Shown here in pieces: positions 12,246-63,989 of a stretch of DNA of 64,000 nucleotides. Below the pieces are notes generated by a model that saw only the letters and a list, made by a program, of their open reading frames with translations, had not been told where the DNA came from and did no database searches. Each line of letters begins with the position of its first letter. Position 1 is the stretch's first letter. Source of the stretch: Alligator mississippiensis (Eukaryota; Chordata; Crocodylia; Alligatoridae). A program made the position numbers and the translations under genes. Location: contig NC_081824.1 in the NCBI RefSeq assembly GCF_030867095.1, forward strand, positions 252,217,956-252,281,955, in the 5' to 3' direction.

Positions 12246-14045
12246 AATCTCTTTAGTTCCTGTCCAGAGGTGAGTCTAAACTACAGTATTCAGATCCAGA
12301 TTTAAAACACTCCAGTGTATATTTGTATGCATCACTGCACATGACATCTAACAGACATGTAAAAAATCATACTGTCATTGAAGTTTAGCTCCCACAAGAC
12401 CCCTCCCACAACCATTGTATAATCTCAAGGACCCCAAAAATGCTTGCTACTGGATATAGGACTTGCTGCCTTAAATCTGCCCCCTAACTTCTACCAGTCC
12501 CAGTTACGAGGAGCCAATATCTGAGCAAGTATCTTATGACTTTGTCTTCTGCACAATGTAAACAGATTAAACCACACCCCATATAAGACCTTGCCTTAGG
12601 CAACCTGGTCCCTTCCTTATAGTCAGCCATAAAAGAATTGAGCAAATTATGGGCAGGTGGCTGTTCAGTGCATCTCCCCTGGAAATTAAGTGATCCCACT
12701 AAGGTCCAGCATCATCCCCAGTTGCTTATCCTTGGTGTGTCTCTTCAGCTCCGGACCTTCTCCTCACTTCCTGGGCTTTGATTCTGGGCCAGACTTCTTA
12801 CAGCCAATCCCACTATAACCATTACTTTGGACTGCCAATGCCCCACTCGCAGCATGACTAAAGATAGCTCCTATTCTTAGTAATAATACATTTTTACAGG
12901 AATGAGATGTAAGTTAGATGTAGTGAAAAAATAGGCCATTGGGTGTGAAGTGAGGGGTTAGGAAAGCAGAAAAGGTTGAAGAGTGTCAAAAATAAGCTTT
13001 GGAGATATTCATAGCTGGGGATATGGCCTGGACCTTACCAAAGCTGGGATGAGCTGCAAAATTCAGCTTCCACCCTGCCCTCCAAGAATTCAGATTGGTT
13101 AATTTTGGCCCAACTATGCTTGTCTACCTTATAAATACCTGTGCATGCCTACTGCTGAATCTGTGCCTGCTATTTCCCCTCATTTTTTTCACTTCTTGCT
13201 CCCTTATTCTAGGCAGTTGTACTGTGCAGATATGGTTTGTGCAGAACTTCTGTGACCCCTTGTGGATAAGGACAGAACTGCAGGAATTCTTTGTTCCACA
13301 ACAATTCTTCATTTGTAAATGCAGTAGAGAAAATACAGTTCTTTCCTCTCCCCGAAATGACAAAAATGTCTTCTTCTGTTCAGTTGTGCAGTCCTTTTTC
13401 TGGCAACAAAGCCTACACTTCATAGGTCTGTGTTACTCAGAGAATACTGGCCTTGAGCAAACATTCAAATAACTTATGCCTATGATTCTGCCGAGAATCT
13501 TCTACCTAAAAATTCATCAAAATTCATCAGTTTTCCCCCTACTACTCCTTTTTCCATCATGGCAGATTGGCAAGACCTATGAATATTAATAATAGGGAGT
13601 ATCTACTTTTACATATCAGTATTATACTCGTCCCCTTGCTTAATTTCCTAGTGGGGCTGATTCCTGTAACATCACTCTTAATTAGCCTGGGAATGAAATT
13701 TATTATCACTCTTGACAGTGACACAATTGGCTGGGTTACATTGGATGTGGAAGGTGACTGTGACCATGCTTTTAAAAAGAGGGACCTACTGCTGCTGAGC
13801 TCAAATTTGGTCCTGAATTCTGATATTCTCAAAGGTAAGTGGAGTTCTGGTATGGCTCAGTAGAAAGATTCAGGCCTAAAGGCAGAATTGAGTTTACAAG
13901 AATTTGTGGGAATAGATCCATTGCAAACATGGGGCTATTTAGAAATTCTGGTCCAGACTGGACTGCTACCATGTGAGAGAGCTTTCCTGATAGTCTGCAA
14001 CTGAGGTGGGATGTGTACATCTCCCCTTGACTATATAGACTCATA
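12246..14045. other. Intergenic, nothing recognised
   Basis: No supported gene. Reading frames of about 90-125 codons in this stretch lack family features and codon bias. Confidence 0.45.
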
Positions 14046-14504
14046 GGTCGCGTCCAGACAAGTGCAGCCTCGTGGTATGTGGCACTGCAGACATGTCTGT
14101 AGCACCACATATTGCATGTTCAGCACAGAGGGTTTTTTTGACCCCTGAATATCCAGGAGTCAAAAAAACCCATGGAGAAAAAATGTGGAGCAGCGCATAT
14201 ATCATCAGTGCAGACTGCTCAAAAGCAGAGTTGGGCCACCCAGAGTCGTGCTCTGGCTGCCAGCTAGGCTCCATGTGGCAGAATAGCTGCTGCTGCAGCA
14301 CTGGGAGGCTCCCAGGACCCCAAGTAAGGCTGCTGGGGCCAGCCCAGCACTGGCCCCAGCCTCCCCTACTGCCTCTGGGGTAACTTGCTGCACACCAGAG
14401 TATGCATGGTATGGACTTTCCCTGGAGACAAGTAGTGGTGGTGCAAAGTGCACCACTGCTAGTTGTCCCTGTGGAACCAAAAGTCCATGTGTCTGGATGC
14501 AGCC
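14046..14504. mobile_element. DNA-transposon-like element with internal hairpin
   Basis: The left end GGTCGCGTCCAGACAA and the right end read in reverse GGCTGCATCCAGACAC form imperfect 16-bp inverted repeats. Near the left, an 18-bp stem (14130-14147 with 14154-14171, one mismatch, 6-nt loop) contains a T7/A7 run. The interior is GC-rich and non-coding. No clear target duplication was found. Confidence 0.55.
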
Positions 14505-15330
14505 ATGAGGTTGCATTTGGTAAAGGAGGGCCATGGGTGCTCCGAGTAGTGTTGAGGCCATCAGACATCTCCCTGCTTCATTGTCCTGACTGCATCATCA
14601 TCTCACCACATCAAATCTGAGCTCTTTCTTGTCTTTACCTGACAGGCCCTCCCATGGATTTTAAAAAAGGGGGTGCAGATGGTGTGGTATATTATCACAT
14701 ATAACACAACACATTTTTCTCCAGGTAAAAAAGAGACTACAAGAATATGCTGGGGACATAGAGCTATATTATTCAGTTTAAGAAGCAAAAACAAATATAA
14801 CTTTATTGGAATGAGCATTAATTTGCAGTATCATATATGTATTAAAAACACAATAAACTAGGTGTAAAATAATCAAGAGATGTTGTTTCTTTAGTCCTGT
14901 AGCCATTAGAATTAAAAATACATATCTTTCAAATTCACAAATCAAAATCAAGCCTTCTTGAGCATCTTGACAGCACATGCAATGCTTCACTGAAAGTTAT
15001 TTCTACACCTGAGTTAATGTTCATCTGAGTTAATGTTTTCACAACTGAATAAATGTTTTAAGTAGAGTTTTAAAAAGTCTGCAGGGCTGTAAAATAGAGC
15101 TACATGACCAGGAGCAGCTAACAGACAGCACAATTGCTAAAGAAAGGATAGCTTGATTAGTGGAACATCAAGATCACTGAAAGGGAGAATGAATTGTTAA
15201 CACCTGTAGAATAAAGAGTTTAGAAGGAAAAAGGTAGATTATAATGAGCCATGAAGTCAATTGAGCATCACGCTGCTGCCTAAATAGAAATGCTTCTGCC
15301 ACTGCCTGGCAGCTAGTTTTAAATGTTGGG
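14505..15330. other. Intergenic, nothing recognised
   Basis: AT-rich and without supported features. Confidence 0.4.
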
Positions 15331-16054
15331 TGTTTGGCAGAACGTCCTTCCAGGAGTGGCAGTGAAGTCCCTGGAGTCCCTGCAGCCCTCACTTTCTGGG
15401 CACTCACCCCTTCAGTTGTCTGCCATACCTAGATGTTTATTACTTTTATGAGGGAGGCTGCCCCAAGGCTTCCCAAATTGCTCTCTCAAAATGACCACCA
15501 GGTCACTGCCTTATGGGCTAAGTGTATGGCTCTGTTCCTCCTCTGCACCATGCACCACAGATGGCATCCTTACTGATGTTCTCTTTCACTTAGCCCCTCC
15601 TCTGGGGTTCCTGGACCCTTTCTGGTCCCACACTCTCATCTTCTCAGTAGGCTCTTAGACCCTCACTGGTCCCATATCTCAGCCCTCATTCTAGGCTCCG
15701 GACCCCTCTGAGTCCCTAGGAACCTCCTCTTCCCCTTAGTTCCTTCCCAAACCTCCAGACTGCTTTAGGTGCTACTCTCCATGTTGTCCTTCTGGAGTTG
15801 CAGCCATCTGGCTGAGGTGGTGTTTTCTCAGCAGGCTCCAAGATGTTACTGCCAGCTTCTCTCAGGGCCTGGGCATATACCTGCTCGAAGTCCAGCTTTC
15901 CTCCCAAGTTAGATGACTCCCCCTGTCAGGCTTAGTTTCACCTGCCAGCTCCCTGGGTCAGCTGACTCCCATTTAGCCCTGGCCTGCACCTGCCAGTGGC
16001 TTTGCAGGTTGCCTGACCTCTTAAAGTGTCAGGCACCTGAAATGCACTGCAACA
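15331..16054 (-). mobile_element. Probable solo LTR, third copy of the 1.15-kb family (shorter)
   Basis: On the minus strand it starts TGTTGCAGTGCATTT at 16054 and shows phrases shared with the LTR at 21005, such as ACTTTAAG...GTCAGGCA and GATGCCATCTG. It is shorter and more diverged. The low-coordinate end (TGTTTGGCAG at 15331) is a best guess and no clean target duplication was found. Confidence 0.45.
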
Positions 16055-16712
16055 GGGTGGACCAGGAACCAAACAGGGGGTGCAACTGCACCACTGCAAC
16101 CCCCCTGGATCCACCTCTAGACTCTCCTCAATCTATTGTATCTCCTACTCCTTAGCTCAGCCAATGACGCCTGCAAAGGGGGCTTGCTCCTTTCTACACT
16201 AACCTTCATGTTAGTGTAGAAAAACCTAATGTTTTTCTGTGCCTGTTACTGTGCTGTCCCTGAACTAATCATCCGGCTGCTACCCTGCTCTTCAAAATAT
16301 TCCTCAAGTATAAATTCTACCCTAAAGCTTGTGGAAAACAGCCAGGTGATAGCATCTAAGTGGAGGTTGGTAAAGACTTACCATAGTTCTCTTACTAACA
16401 AAATTAATTGATTCAAAACCACTTAGATGTGTACTCAGATACTATACGTACCTATGTGACTCATGTCACTAACTTTCTAGTCATCCTTCCTCCATTCCTC
16501 TTGTTGATCCATGTCTTAGATTAAGTTGTAAACTCTTCAGAGCAACTCTTCACAGTCTCTTACTGTGGTTGTAGAACATCCTAGACACTGTAGCCCTCAT
16601 CTGGGCACTCCTGTAGTAACAAATAATCATAAGTAATACCCCAGGGTGGCTAATACATGTCTCTGAGTACATACAGATGTCCACAAGCCCCAGAGTAGTC
16701 AGTTGTTTCTAC

Positions 16713-17869
16713 AAGATTGTAACAAGTGGGCGTCCCAGTGGGTCTGAACATTGGCTCGCCTACTTGTTTCATGGCAAACTGCCCACCTACTTCACCTGCC
16801 ATGCCTTTGATGATCGTAATTAAGAGATAGTAACAAGGTAGGAGGCTGCCCATTTACTTGCCCAGATGCCAACGGCCTATAGACACAGCTCTACCCTTCC
16901 CTATACCATGTCCCATGCCTCACAGATAGCATCCATGGCCTGATACCCAAACTGTAGCTTACTTGGCCTAACACCTGGCCTATAACTTGTTTGGTCTGAC
17001 ACACGGTCACTCTATCAATTGGGGCTCCTATCCCCTCCCTGTTCCTCGGGCTCCCAGCCTGGTCTCTTACTCAATCGGGGCTCCTAGCCCCTCTTTTTTT
17101 CCCTCAGGCTCCCAGCCTGGTTTGGAACCCTCTTGGTCCTCTCACAGCCCCACTGGAGCCTTCATCCTCTGCCTACCACTGGGCCTCAATCCCCTGCCCA
17201 ACACTGGACTCACAATCCCCTTATCCCCTTGCCCCAGGAGCTTCACAATTAGCTCCCTGTAAGCTCAGGGCCCCACCCCCCTGGAACCTCACACCTGACT
17301 CCCTAAATGCAACTCAGGGCTCACAGTGAGCCTGGAAGCTGCCTCAGATTCCTTCTTGACCTGGGCCCTGCCTCAGGACTCACTGTGAGCCTGGGCTCCT
17401 GCTTTGACTTCAGGGTGTGCTTCCCTAGCCTTTCCCCTCCATGGGGTCACCCACAAGGCAGTGGGGGCTGAGGCTTTCTGACACCCCATAGTCGCTCTTC
17501 ACTGGGGATGCCCAGGTGTGGCATTTCCTGGAGACTGCCCCCGCCACCAGCAATCCCACCACACCATCCAACCCCAGAAGGGTATAGTTTTAGGTCATGC
17601 TCTAGGACCAGAAGCCTCCACCTTCCCTATAGCTCCTACCCTGAACCTCCAAGATGTCATGAGCAGCCGCTCCAGCTGGGTGGTGTTCTTCTCTCAGCTG
17701 CTTGCAGCAGACTGCTGGCTACACTGCTCAGGACCCTGCTCTTATAATGAACGGCTAGGCCCTGTTCCCAATCAGGTAATTGGGCCTGATTGGGAGTGCA
17801 GCCACCTGCAAGCTGCTTGCTCATGCCCCTTACAGTAACAGAGCACACCCTGTGCTCTGTTATAAAGAT
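16713..17869 (-). mobile_element. Solo LTR (1147 bp) with 5-bp target duplication, minus strand
   Basis: The LTR spans 16718-17864 and is flanked by AAGAT on both sides (16713-16717 and 17865-17869). On the minus strand it starts TATAACAGAGCAC (an expected TG mutated to TA) and ends ACTTGTTACA. Its first bases form a perfect 11-bp hairpin with a 5-nt loop (17836-17862). It aligns along its length with the + strand LTR at 21005-22166. A TATA-like CATTATAAG lies about 120 bases in. No internal genes remain. Confidence 0.82.
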
Positions 17870-20696
17870 CAATAACTGTTCTTGGGGAACAAATGTTTAA
17901 TTATTCTTTATCACTTACAAGTAGAGATCTCTGGAATCCAGGATGGGTCAAAATTTCCAGTTTTCTCAGGTACCAGGATGTCCCTCAAACTCTCTTCCCT
18001 TTTTGTGCCTAGGCTATGTGTTTCTTTACCAGGAGACACTGAATTTATTGCAGTCTCTTTCTGATGTTGCAGAATGAGAAGCTTCTCCTGCAGATGCCTT
18101 TGCACCACCCCCCACAAATGCCCCCAAGTCAGAAACACTGCTGCAGGCAAAGGCAGGGAGGCAGGCAGGGGCATAGGGAACAGTCTGGAAGGGTGGCAGA
18201 GTGGCATGGTGTGCCAGGCAGGCAGGCACCACTGCTGCTGCCCACATGACCTGGATCCTCCTGGAGAGCAAGCTGGGCTGGGACACAGCGCTGCTGTGAG
18301 TGTGGGCTGCTCACATGTGCGCGTGTATGTGTGCGTGTGGCACCTTCTTGACCACAGTGCCCTGGGCAGTCACCCATGTTGCCCACCCCTAACGCTGGCT
18401 CTGTTCACGTGCATACTGCTGAGGTTCTGAATATAACTCATTTTCCTTGTGGGAGCAATATGTCAGGAGACAAAGCCTTGCTTTAGCCCGTGGATTTCTC
18501 CAGGAAGAAAAGGTTGTTCCTGCTTTAGCCTGTGTGCATTGTAAATTACTAAAACATCCAAATCTTCATTTGGGGGAATGGCATATTCAGCAGAGAAGCA
18601 TATTCCATCTCCGGGGCTGTTGTAGGGAAAGAATAGCCATTGATATCTTACAAAGTGCTTTATCAGCAACCTTTTGCACAATCAAGGAATATGAGGATGC
18701 TGCTTCCTGCCATATCTTCTTTACTTACAAACCCAAAATGGATTAAACAGTTCCCTCTGCTAGAGGAACCACATCTAGGTACATTAGTATATCAAATTTG
18801 GAATCATGAACAGTCTTTAGAGTAAGATGGATGGTCCACACTGACCCAAGGTCACAAACAGAGGGGCTGTTAAGAGACAACGCCAAGATTATCAGCTTTG
18901 AACATTGTGCTTCCTATCTTCAGGCAAACTACAGAACTGATTTGGATGAGGCTCAAAAGAAGAACCAAATGCTGACAGGTTTAGGAAGGGGAACCATAAT
19001 CATTCAAAGGACCTGGACAGGGATGATAGGCTTTTAGGTAAGACAGATTTTTGAAAAACAGCAATAACTCTTTTGTGTGCTTGTTTAAGAATAAGTGTTT
19101 GTGATTACTTTCTTAAGACTTTATTTTATGCTTTTAGAAAGTTTATGGAGAGATCAGAGATCCCTTAACCAGGTAGACTCTGAAAGAATATATTTTATAG
19201 TGACCAGGGAGACTCAGAAAGGCTGAGGCACTGGTTTCAGGTCCTGAAGTGGCCACACAGAAGGGTTCTACTGCCCAGGAAGGATGTCAGACATGGGTCT
19301 GCACTTGGGAGCCTGCATCCAAAACCCAGTCGCTACCCAGACCCAGAGGTGAAATGGAAGTATCAACACATGTGGGTCCTGGATTGGTATCCACCCAGAA
19401 GGGATGGTGGGATCCTCCATTTAACACCATTCACATCCTAGCCAGAAATTCATCATCCCAGATCCTTATTTAAAATTGGAAAGTACTTCCAAAGGAGTTG
19501 TTTATTGCTTTGTCTGCAAAAATGGCAAAGTGGTACATCAGAGAAACAAGAAGGCCTTAGTGGATTGTTTGGCTCAATACTTAGTGTGTATTGTAATTAG
19601 CCATATGCTAGGTTTGCAGAGTATTACGGGGTAAGCCTGCTGTAGCATACAGCTGCTTAGTCTGGTCAGAACAACTTTCAGATATGATAGGAAAGAAAGG
19701 AAAGGAAGATTCATGGCAGGTAGCATTTTTACCTCACTGATGACAATTCAGATTACTAATATCAGGCTACTGCAGAATATGTGCTGCAAGGAAGCCAAAA
19801 GAACCCCAGCTCTGTTTCCATTAAGGAAGGTTCCCCAGAGCTAATTAAGATGGGTACTGCATATTGTGAGCCTAAATCCTCATGGCTAGTAATAGTCTCC
19901 CAGCTACATTCAGGTTGATTTGCCTATCTTTTTAGGGAGATGCAAACTTGAAAAATGCCCCTGGCAAACTAAATGCATAGAAACACATCTGGCTTCAATG
20001 CATGGAACTAGGAAGGTAGAGCTTTCCTTGTGGGAGTCATACAATTAAATTTAACAGACTGTTCCCCTGAAAAAGGGCAGCAGAATCAAGCTTGCATATG
20101 GAAACCCACATTTATCTGCCAGTGCTATGGATGTTTTTTCCCTAGGATACCTTTCTGAATAACCAGGAATGTGGGAGACACAGATCCTTCAGTCGCTAAA
20201 GCTTGTGGTGACTTTTCATCACTTTTTAAATCTGTGGTACTATAGTGAGCCGTGACTATTACTCAGTTGTTGCTCTCTTGCGTTCAAGATTTTTCAGTTT
20301 AACAAAAATGCTGTTAGCCCTTATTGCAATGAAAATGACTTTCAGGATGTAATCACTGAAGTTTGGGCTGCTCAGATCTGCAGACAGCCTGGAACTACAA
20401 CTCAAAGGTAAAGTGTAAACTGTTGCCATTCAACTTAGGGAGTCATTTGCTATGAAATATAACTGTGGCATTTAAAAAAGTGAGCATTTTAAACTATTCG
20501 GCTGTTGATTAAGGCATACAAGAGAGAAGAGGTATAATTATTTGATCATATTATGATCTATTCAATCTGAAATCTGTTTTGTTAGCATATAATATTGAGG
20601 GGCTGAAAGTGACTGTGGAACTGTGTTAGCCCTTCCTCCTGCTGCTATCTAGTACAAGGCAAATTGGAGGGGCATTCCCATTGTATTTACATATAC
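17870..20696. other. Intergenic, nothing recognised
   Basis: No supported gene. A TG/CG-rich patch at about 18300-18340 (GTGCGCGTGTATGTGTGCGTG) is a short simple repeat. Confidence 0.45.
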
Positions 20697-21002
20697 CAGT
20701 GGTTCTCAGCCTTTTTAGACTTGAGGCATTCCTCAATAGACCACTTGGAAAATGCCAGCTCTTAGTTTTTTTCTGTTTCTGACCACAAAAAATAATATAT
20801 TGGCTCATCTGTTGCCAATAACTCAGACCACTACAGGTCAGAATGTTTTTGATGGTGTGGATTCCTATTTGAAACTCTGGTTTTATCCTGTGAATCATGT
20901 TTGCCCACCTAACAGTGCTAATATTGTGTGGCATCTTGTGGCACTTTTAAAAGGATCTCAAGGTACCCCAGGGTGCCACTGCACCCTGGTTGAGAATCAC
21001 TT
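20697..21002. mobile_element. hAT-type nonautonomous element
   Basis: The left end CAGTGGTTCTCAGCC and the right end GGTTGAGAATCACTT are the inverted ends of a common hAT family (CAGTGGTTCTCAACC). The body contains ATAGACCACTTGGAAAATG, typical of that family. Flanks do not give a clear 8-bp duplication, probably because an LTR abuts the right end. Confidence 0.75.
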
Positions 21003-21004
21003 AC

Positions 21005-22166
21005 TGTGGCAGTGCACTTGTAGTGCTTCCCACTTTAAGGGCTGAGTCAGGCAGTCAGCAGGTGCTGGATTGCGGTGGCTGTCTTAAAACACAGGCAGCT
21101 ATATAAACACAGCAGTTTGCTGCTGGCAGCCAGGCAGAGACACTGCTTGGCTGAACTGCCCTGTGAAACATCTGGCAGGAAAGAGCAGGGGGCTCTTGGT
21201 CCTGGGCAAGACCTAAAACTGCACCCTGCCAGGATAGGGAGGCCTGGTGGGACTGCCGGTGGTGTGGCAGCCCCCCTTAAATACCACGACCACTCACCTC
21301 CCCAGTGAAAAGAGGTCCGGGGCACCTCAGTAACCCTTAGCCCCCACAACTCTATGGGTATAAGGGGGCCAGGCACGGCTATGGCCATCTGAGCCCCCAC
21401 AGGGGAATGAGACTCTGGAGGCCCCAGGGAGGGGATAGATATGTAGCCCCAGATGGGGGTGTGGTAGTGAGGGCCCTGATGAGGGTTGAGTAGGGCTGTG
21501 GGACAGCCTGAAGGGCAGTACATGTTCCAAACCCCGGAGGAACAAGTCGAGGGAAGTGTGGAGTCCCAGTGAGGGGGAACCGAGGGCTAGGAGCCCAGTA
21601 CATTGAGGCCAGGGGCCCAGTGTGTTTGTGTTGTAGAGTTGCCCCAGTGGGGCCAGGGCAGGCTTGGCTTGGGTTGGGAACTTGGTTGGCCACTACCCTG
21701 GTGGGGGACGCGGGAGAGGCCCAAGAGACTGTACATCTGCCACCCAAGGCGTGATCTGGATAAATCCCCAACACCTACGGGAGCCGCTCCAAGAAGGAGC
21801 AGGGCGGAACAAGTTATCAATGCAAGAGAGACCCTGTGAGAGGGGGTGGAGTTCAAGAGGCCCTAGTGAGAGGAGAGCAGTGTGAATGTGTGTGTGAAAG
21901 AGGCCTAACAGCGAGGGCTAAGCTTGGTCTAGCTTCAGGCCAAGAGCATAATGTCATCCTGGATGCCATCTGCGAGGCATGATGGCAAGGCATGATAGCA
22001 CCACCGCATAGGGGAGGTTTGAAGTGGTGGATAGCGCTCCCTGGCATCAGGGTATGTAATGGGTAGTCTCCTGCATTTTCCACCAGTTATGGAACAGCAA
22101 AGTCATAGCAGGCGAGACAGGTGGGCAGGCCGACTCAAGACTCAGCCCTGAGCTTGCCCCGTCACA
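21005..22166 (+). mobile_element. Solo LTR (about 1162 bp), plus strand
   Basis: It begins TGTGGCAGTGCAC and ends GCCCCGTCACA (TG...CA). Its length and internal phrases match the minus-strand LTR at 16718-17864: CAAGACCTAAAACTGCACCC, GGTGGTGTGGCAG, CTGCGAGGCATG and AGACAGGTGGGCAGG-like segments occur in the same order. A TATA box CTATATAAAC lies at 21099-21108. Flanks CTTAC and CCGAC agree at only 3 of 5 bases, so it is older or partly decayed. Long open frames on its minus strand (about 150 codons) are incidental. Confidence 0.75.
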
Positions 22167-23399
22167 CCGACACAGATCCATGATCCAAATGCCCTGTGGA
22201 GATAGATACCGGTAAATAGCATTGGGCAGGTTCTAACTGACATGCTCACTTCAGAGGGGCCGAATATTAAATGTGTGGCCTGTTAAAGATTTGGGGTGTT
22301 TCTATGCATTTTATAAACAGACTGAGAGAGTGTAAGAAAACCATGAGTAAGAAGCAACATTGGGGGTTAGAAAACATGTATAGAAAATGCTGTAGATAGG
22401 CTTGATTTTAGTGGAGTCAAGTATTTCTCAATGCTAACAGAATTAATAGGGGTCTGGCCAGGCCAAGGGACACAAGAAGCCTATCCATAGTGGGAGTGAG
22501 GATCTAGTTCAGCATACCAATTAACCTACCCTACATAAATAGTGAAGACCTCCAAAGCTATAGCTTGAAGAACTAGTCATATGCTAGGTTAGCCTTACCA
22601 CAATGAGAATTGGAGGCTATGGTTGTTTTACTCGCACCTTGACACCATGAAAAATGGACAAGAGGCTTTTCATCCCAGGAATGGCTCTTGCCATTCTATG
22701 CTCTGTTAGGGGTAGTGGGATGGGAGTCTCACACAAGCTAAAACCCTGATAGTCTTGTGTTTTTGGAGTCTTACAATAAAAAAAATCATGTCAAAATATA
22801 CCGTAGCAGATTCATGACCACTGGACATCTGCAATTCTCGGCATCTTGCACAATATGTCATGCCAGCTTTTCACTAGGTGAACTTACACAGGAGAACCCA
22901 GATACTTTTTAGGGTTAGGTCGCTTGATTCTCTGCACAGGTGAAGGTTTTGCAAACCAGCTGGGGGTACATACACATCCCCATCAAGCAGCTGCAGGACT
23001 GTTAAGAGGTTCCAGCTGTTTGCTGAGACATTTATCTCCAAGGGCGCCTCTCCTCTGATCAGCCATGCAGGATGGTTGATGAGCTCCAGCTGAGCAGAGA
23101 AGCAGCATCCTTTGAAGTAAAAGCTGCAGCAAACAGCTGAGCAGCTCCTTCTGATGCTGCTGACTGGAAGGCCAGGGTATGAGTTCAGTGTGCTGCCACT
23201 GCATGCTCCATCGGGGCTGAAACTTCATTTGCCCTTGATCCAAAGATGCTTTTTCCTGAGCAAACCTGGTCCAGCCATTTTGGAGTTATTTCTGCCCAAA
23301 ACCCCTACCTCCAGGGCACACAGCTTTTCTGGCCCTACATCCCTTGAGAACAAGCAACAAAATCATTAGTATCATCTAATTTTCTTGGGCATGTGGATA
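22167..23399. other. Intergenic, nothing recognised
   Basis: No supported gene or repeat. Confidence 0.4.
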
Positions 23400-23720
23400 A
23401 AGAGATGTCAGTAGTGGCATTAGTCTGAAATCAAGCAGAAGGTAGGATAGATTAGTACTTTACAGACTAATCAAAGGAGACAGATGTATATATTTAGCAT
23501 GGACTTTGTGAGATAAAGCTCACTTCATCAGGTGCTGTGAAAGGACATGCCCAAAGCTGTATCTAAGGAGAGAGACATCTAAATATCTGAATTTGAGTAT
23601 TCAAATGCCTCTCTTCCTGTACACAGCTTTGAGTATGCCCTTTCACAGCATTTGCTGAAGTGAGCTTCAGCCCATAAGAGCTTGTGCTAGAGATAAAGAC
23701 ATACACACACATCTATCTAT
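23400..23720 (-). repeat. Amniote interspersed repeat, copy 1
   Basis: AGACTAATC...TAGCATGGACTTTGTGAG, then ATAAAGCTCACTTCATCAGGTGCTGTG, matches on the minus strand a widespread reptilian repeat (CACCTGATGAAGTGAGCT...). I recognise the sequence type but cannot name the family. Further fragments lie at 23860-23925, 24070-24150 and 35560-35720. Confidence 0.55.
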
Positions 23721-23789
23721 TTTGATTAGTCTAAGGGGCAAATCTATCCTGCCTTCTCCTTGACTTCAGACTAAAACTGCTGACTACCT

Positions 23790-24270
23790 CTCGTGTGTGT
23801 GTGTATGTGTGTGTGTGTGTGTGTGTGTGCACGTGTGCAAATATGTGTACACACACGCACATCCCCAGGCAGAAGGCAGGGTAGATTAGCACCTCATAGA
23901 CTAAATAAAGTAGATTTTGTACATGCACACATATACATTTGCTGTGCCTTAGTGTTATATATACACATACATGCACACACATATATACATGTGTGCATGT
24001 GTACATATGCATAGGTATGTGTGTATGCATATATACATGTATAGGTGCATGTACACACATAAAGATATAACTACTGCCAGCCTTCCGACTAACACAGCCG
24101 GGTATATATAGAAATCACTATATCTACTTCGGCTAGTCTATAAGGTGCAACTCTCTCTCTTTCTCTATGCAGAGACACACATACACCCATGCACATGTAG
24201 CTACGTACATACACATGGGAATACGTACATTCATGTAGGTATATGCTGTGTACATGCAGGTACATACAGG
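23790..24270. repeat. Alternating TG/CA and TA microsatellite tract
   Basis: It begins with (TG)n at 23793-23830 and continues as ACATGTGTGCATGTGTACATATGCAT-like alternating purine/pyrimidine runs to about 24270. It is interrupted by fragments of the interspersed repeat (about 23860-23925 and 24070-24150). It ends exactly where the CpG island begins. Confidence 0.85.
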
Positions 24271-24505
24271 TGCATGCAACAGGTCCGCAGCGGGTCCCGC
24301 AGCCCCACCCGTGAGGCGCAGCGCAGCGCCGCGGTGGTGCTACCGCCGGACCGCGCGGGGGCGCTGCAGGAAAGCGCGGCCCTCTTCTGCCCCTCCCAAG
24401 CGCTCAGCCACGGCCCCGCCCCCGCACAGCCCTACCGCGCATGCGTTGCTTCATCCCGGTTGCTAGGTTCCCCCCTTACCAACGGCGAGCTGCCCTTCCG
24501 CACGC

Positions 24506-24517
24506 CGCGCATGCGCA
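24506..24517 (+). promoter_or_regulatory. NRF-1 binding site (CGCGCATGCGCA)
   Basis: This is an exact match to the NRF-1 consensus YGCGCAYGCGCR, 157 bases upstream of the start codon within the CpG island. A near match lies at 24436-24447. NRF-1 sites at this distance are common in CpG-island promoters. Use of the site is inferred. Confidence 0.6.
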
Positions 24518-24673
24518 GTCCCCCCTTCCTGTTCCGCCAGCACATGCGCGCAGCGCCCCCTTCTCCACTAGCCTGTTGCCCGCCTGCTCGCCCGCCTGCA
24601 TGCCGGGAATGCGCCGCGCGCCGCCCGCGAGCAGGGGCTGGCCGGGCCGGGCCCCCCGCACTGTGGCGACGAC

Positions 24674-63989
<39,316 letters not shown>

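Noticed and set aside
14041..14568. 175-codon minus-strand frame
   Set aside because: It falls in the transposon-like element 14046-14504 and has no recognisable domain.
21047..21523. 158-codon minus-strand frame
   Set aside because: It is antisense to the LTR at 21005-22166, Pro/Ser-rich and without recognisable domains.
1..24270. A second protein-coding gene upstream of SLC22A15
   Set aside because: I found no run of conserved codons bounded by splice sites and no known protein match in any frame. Only repeat-derived frames occur.
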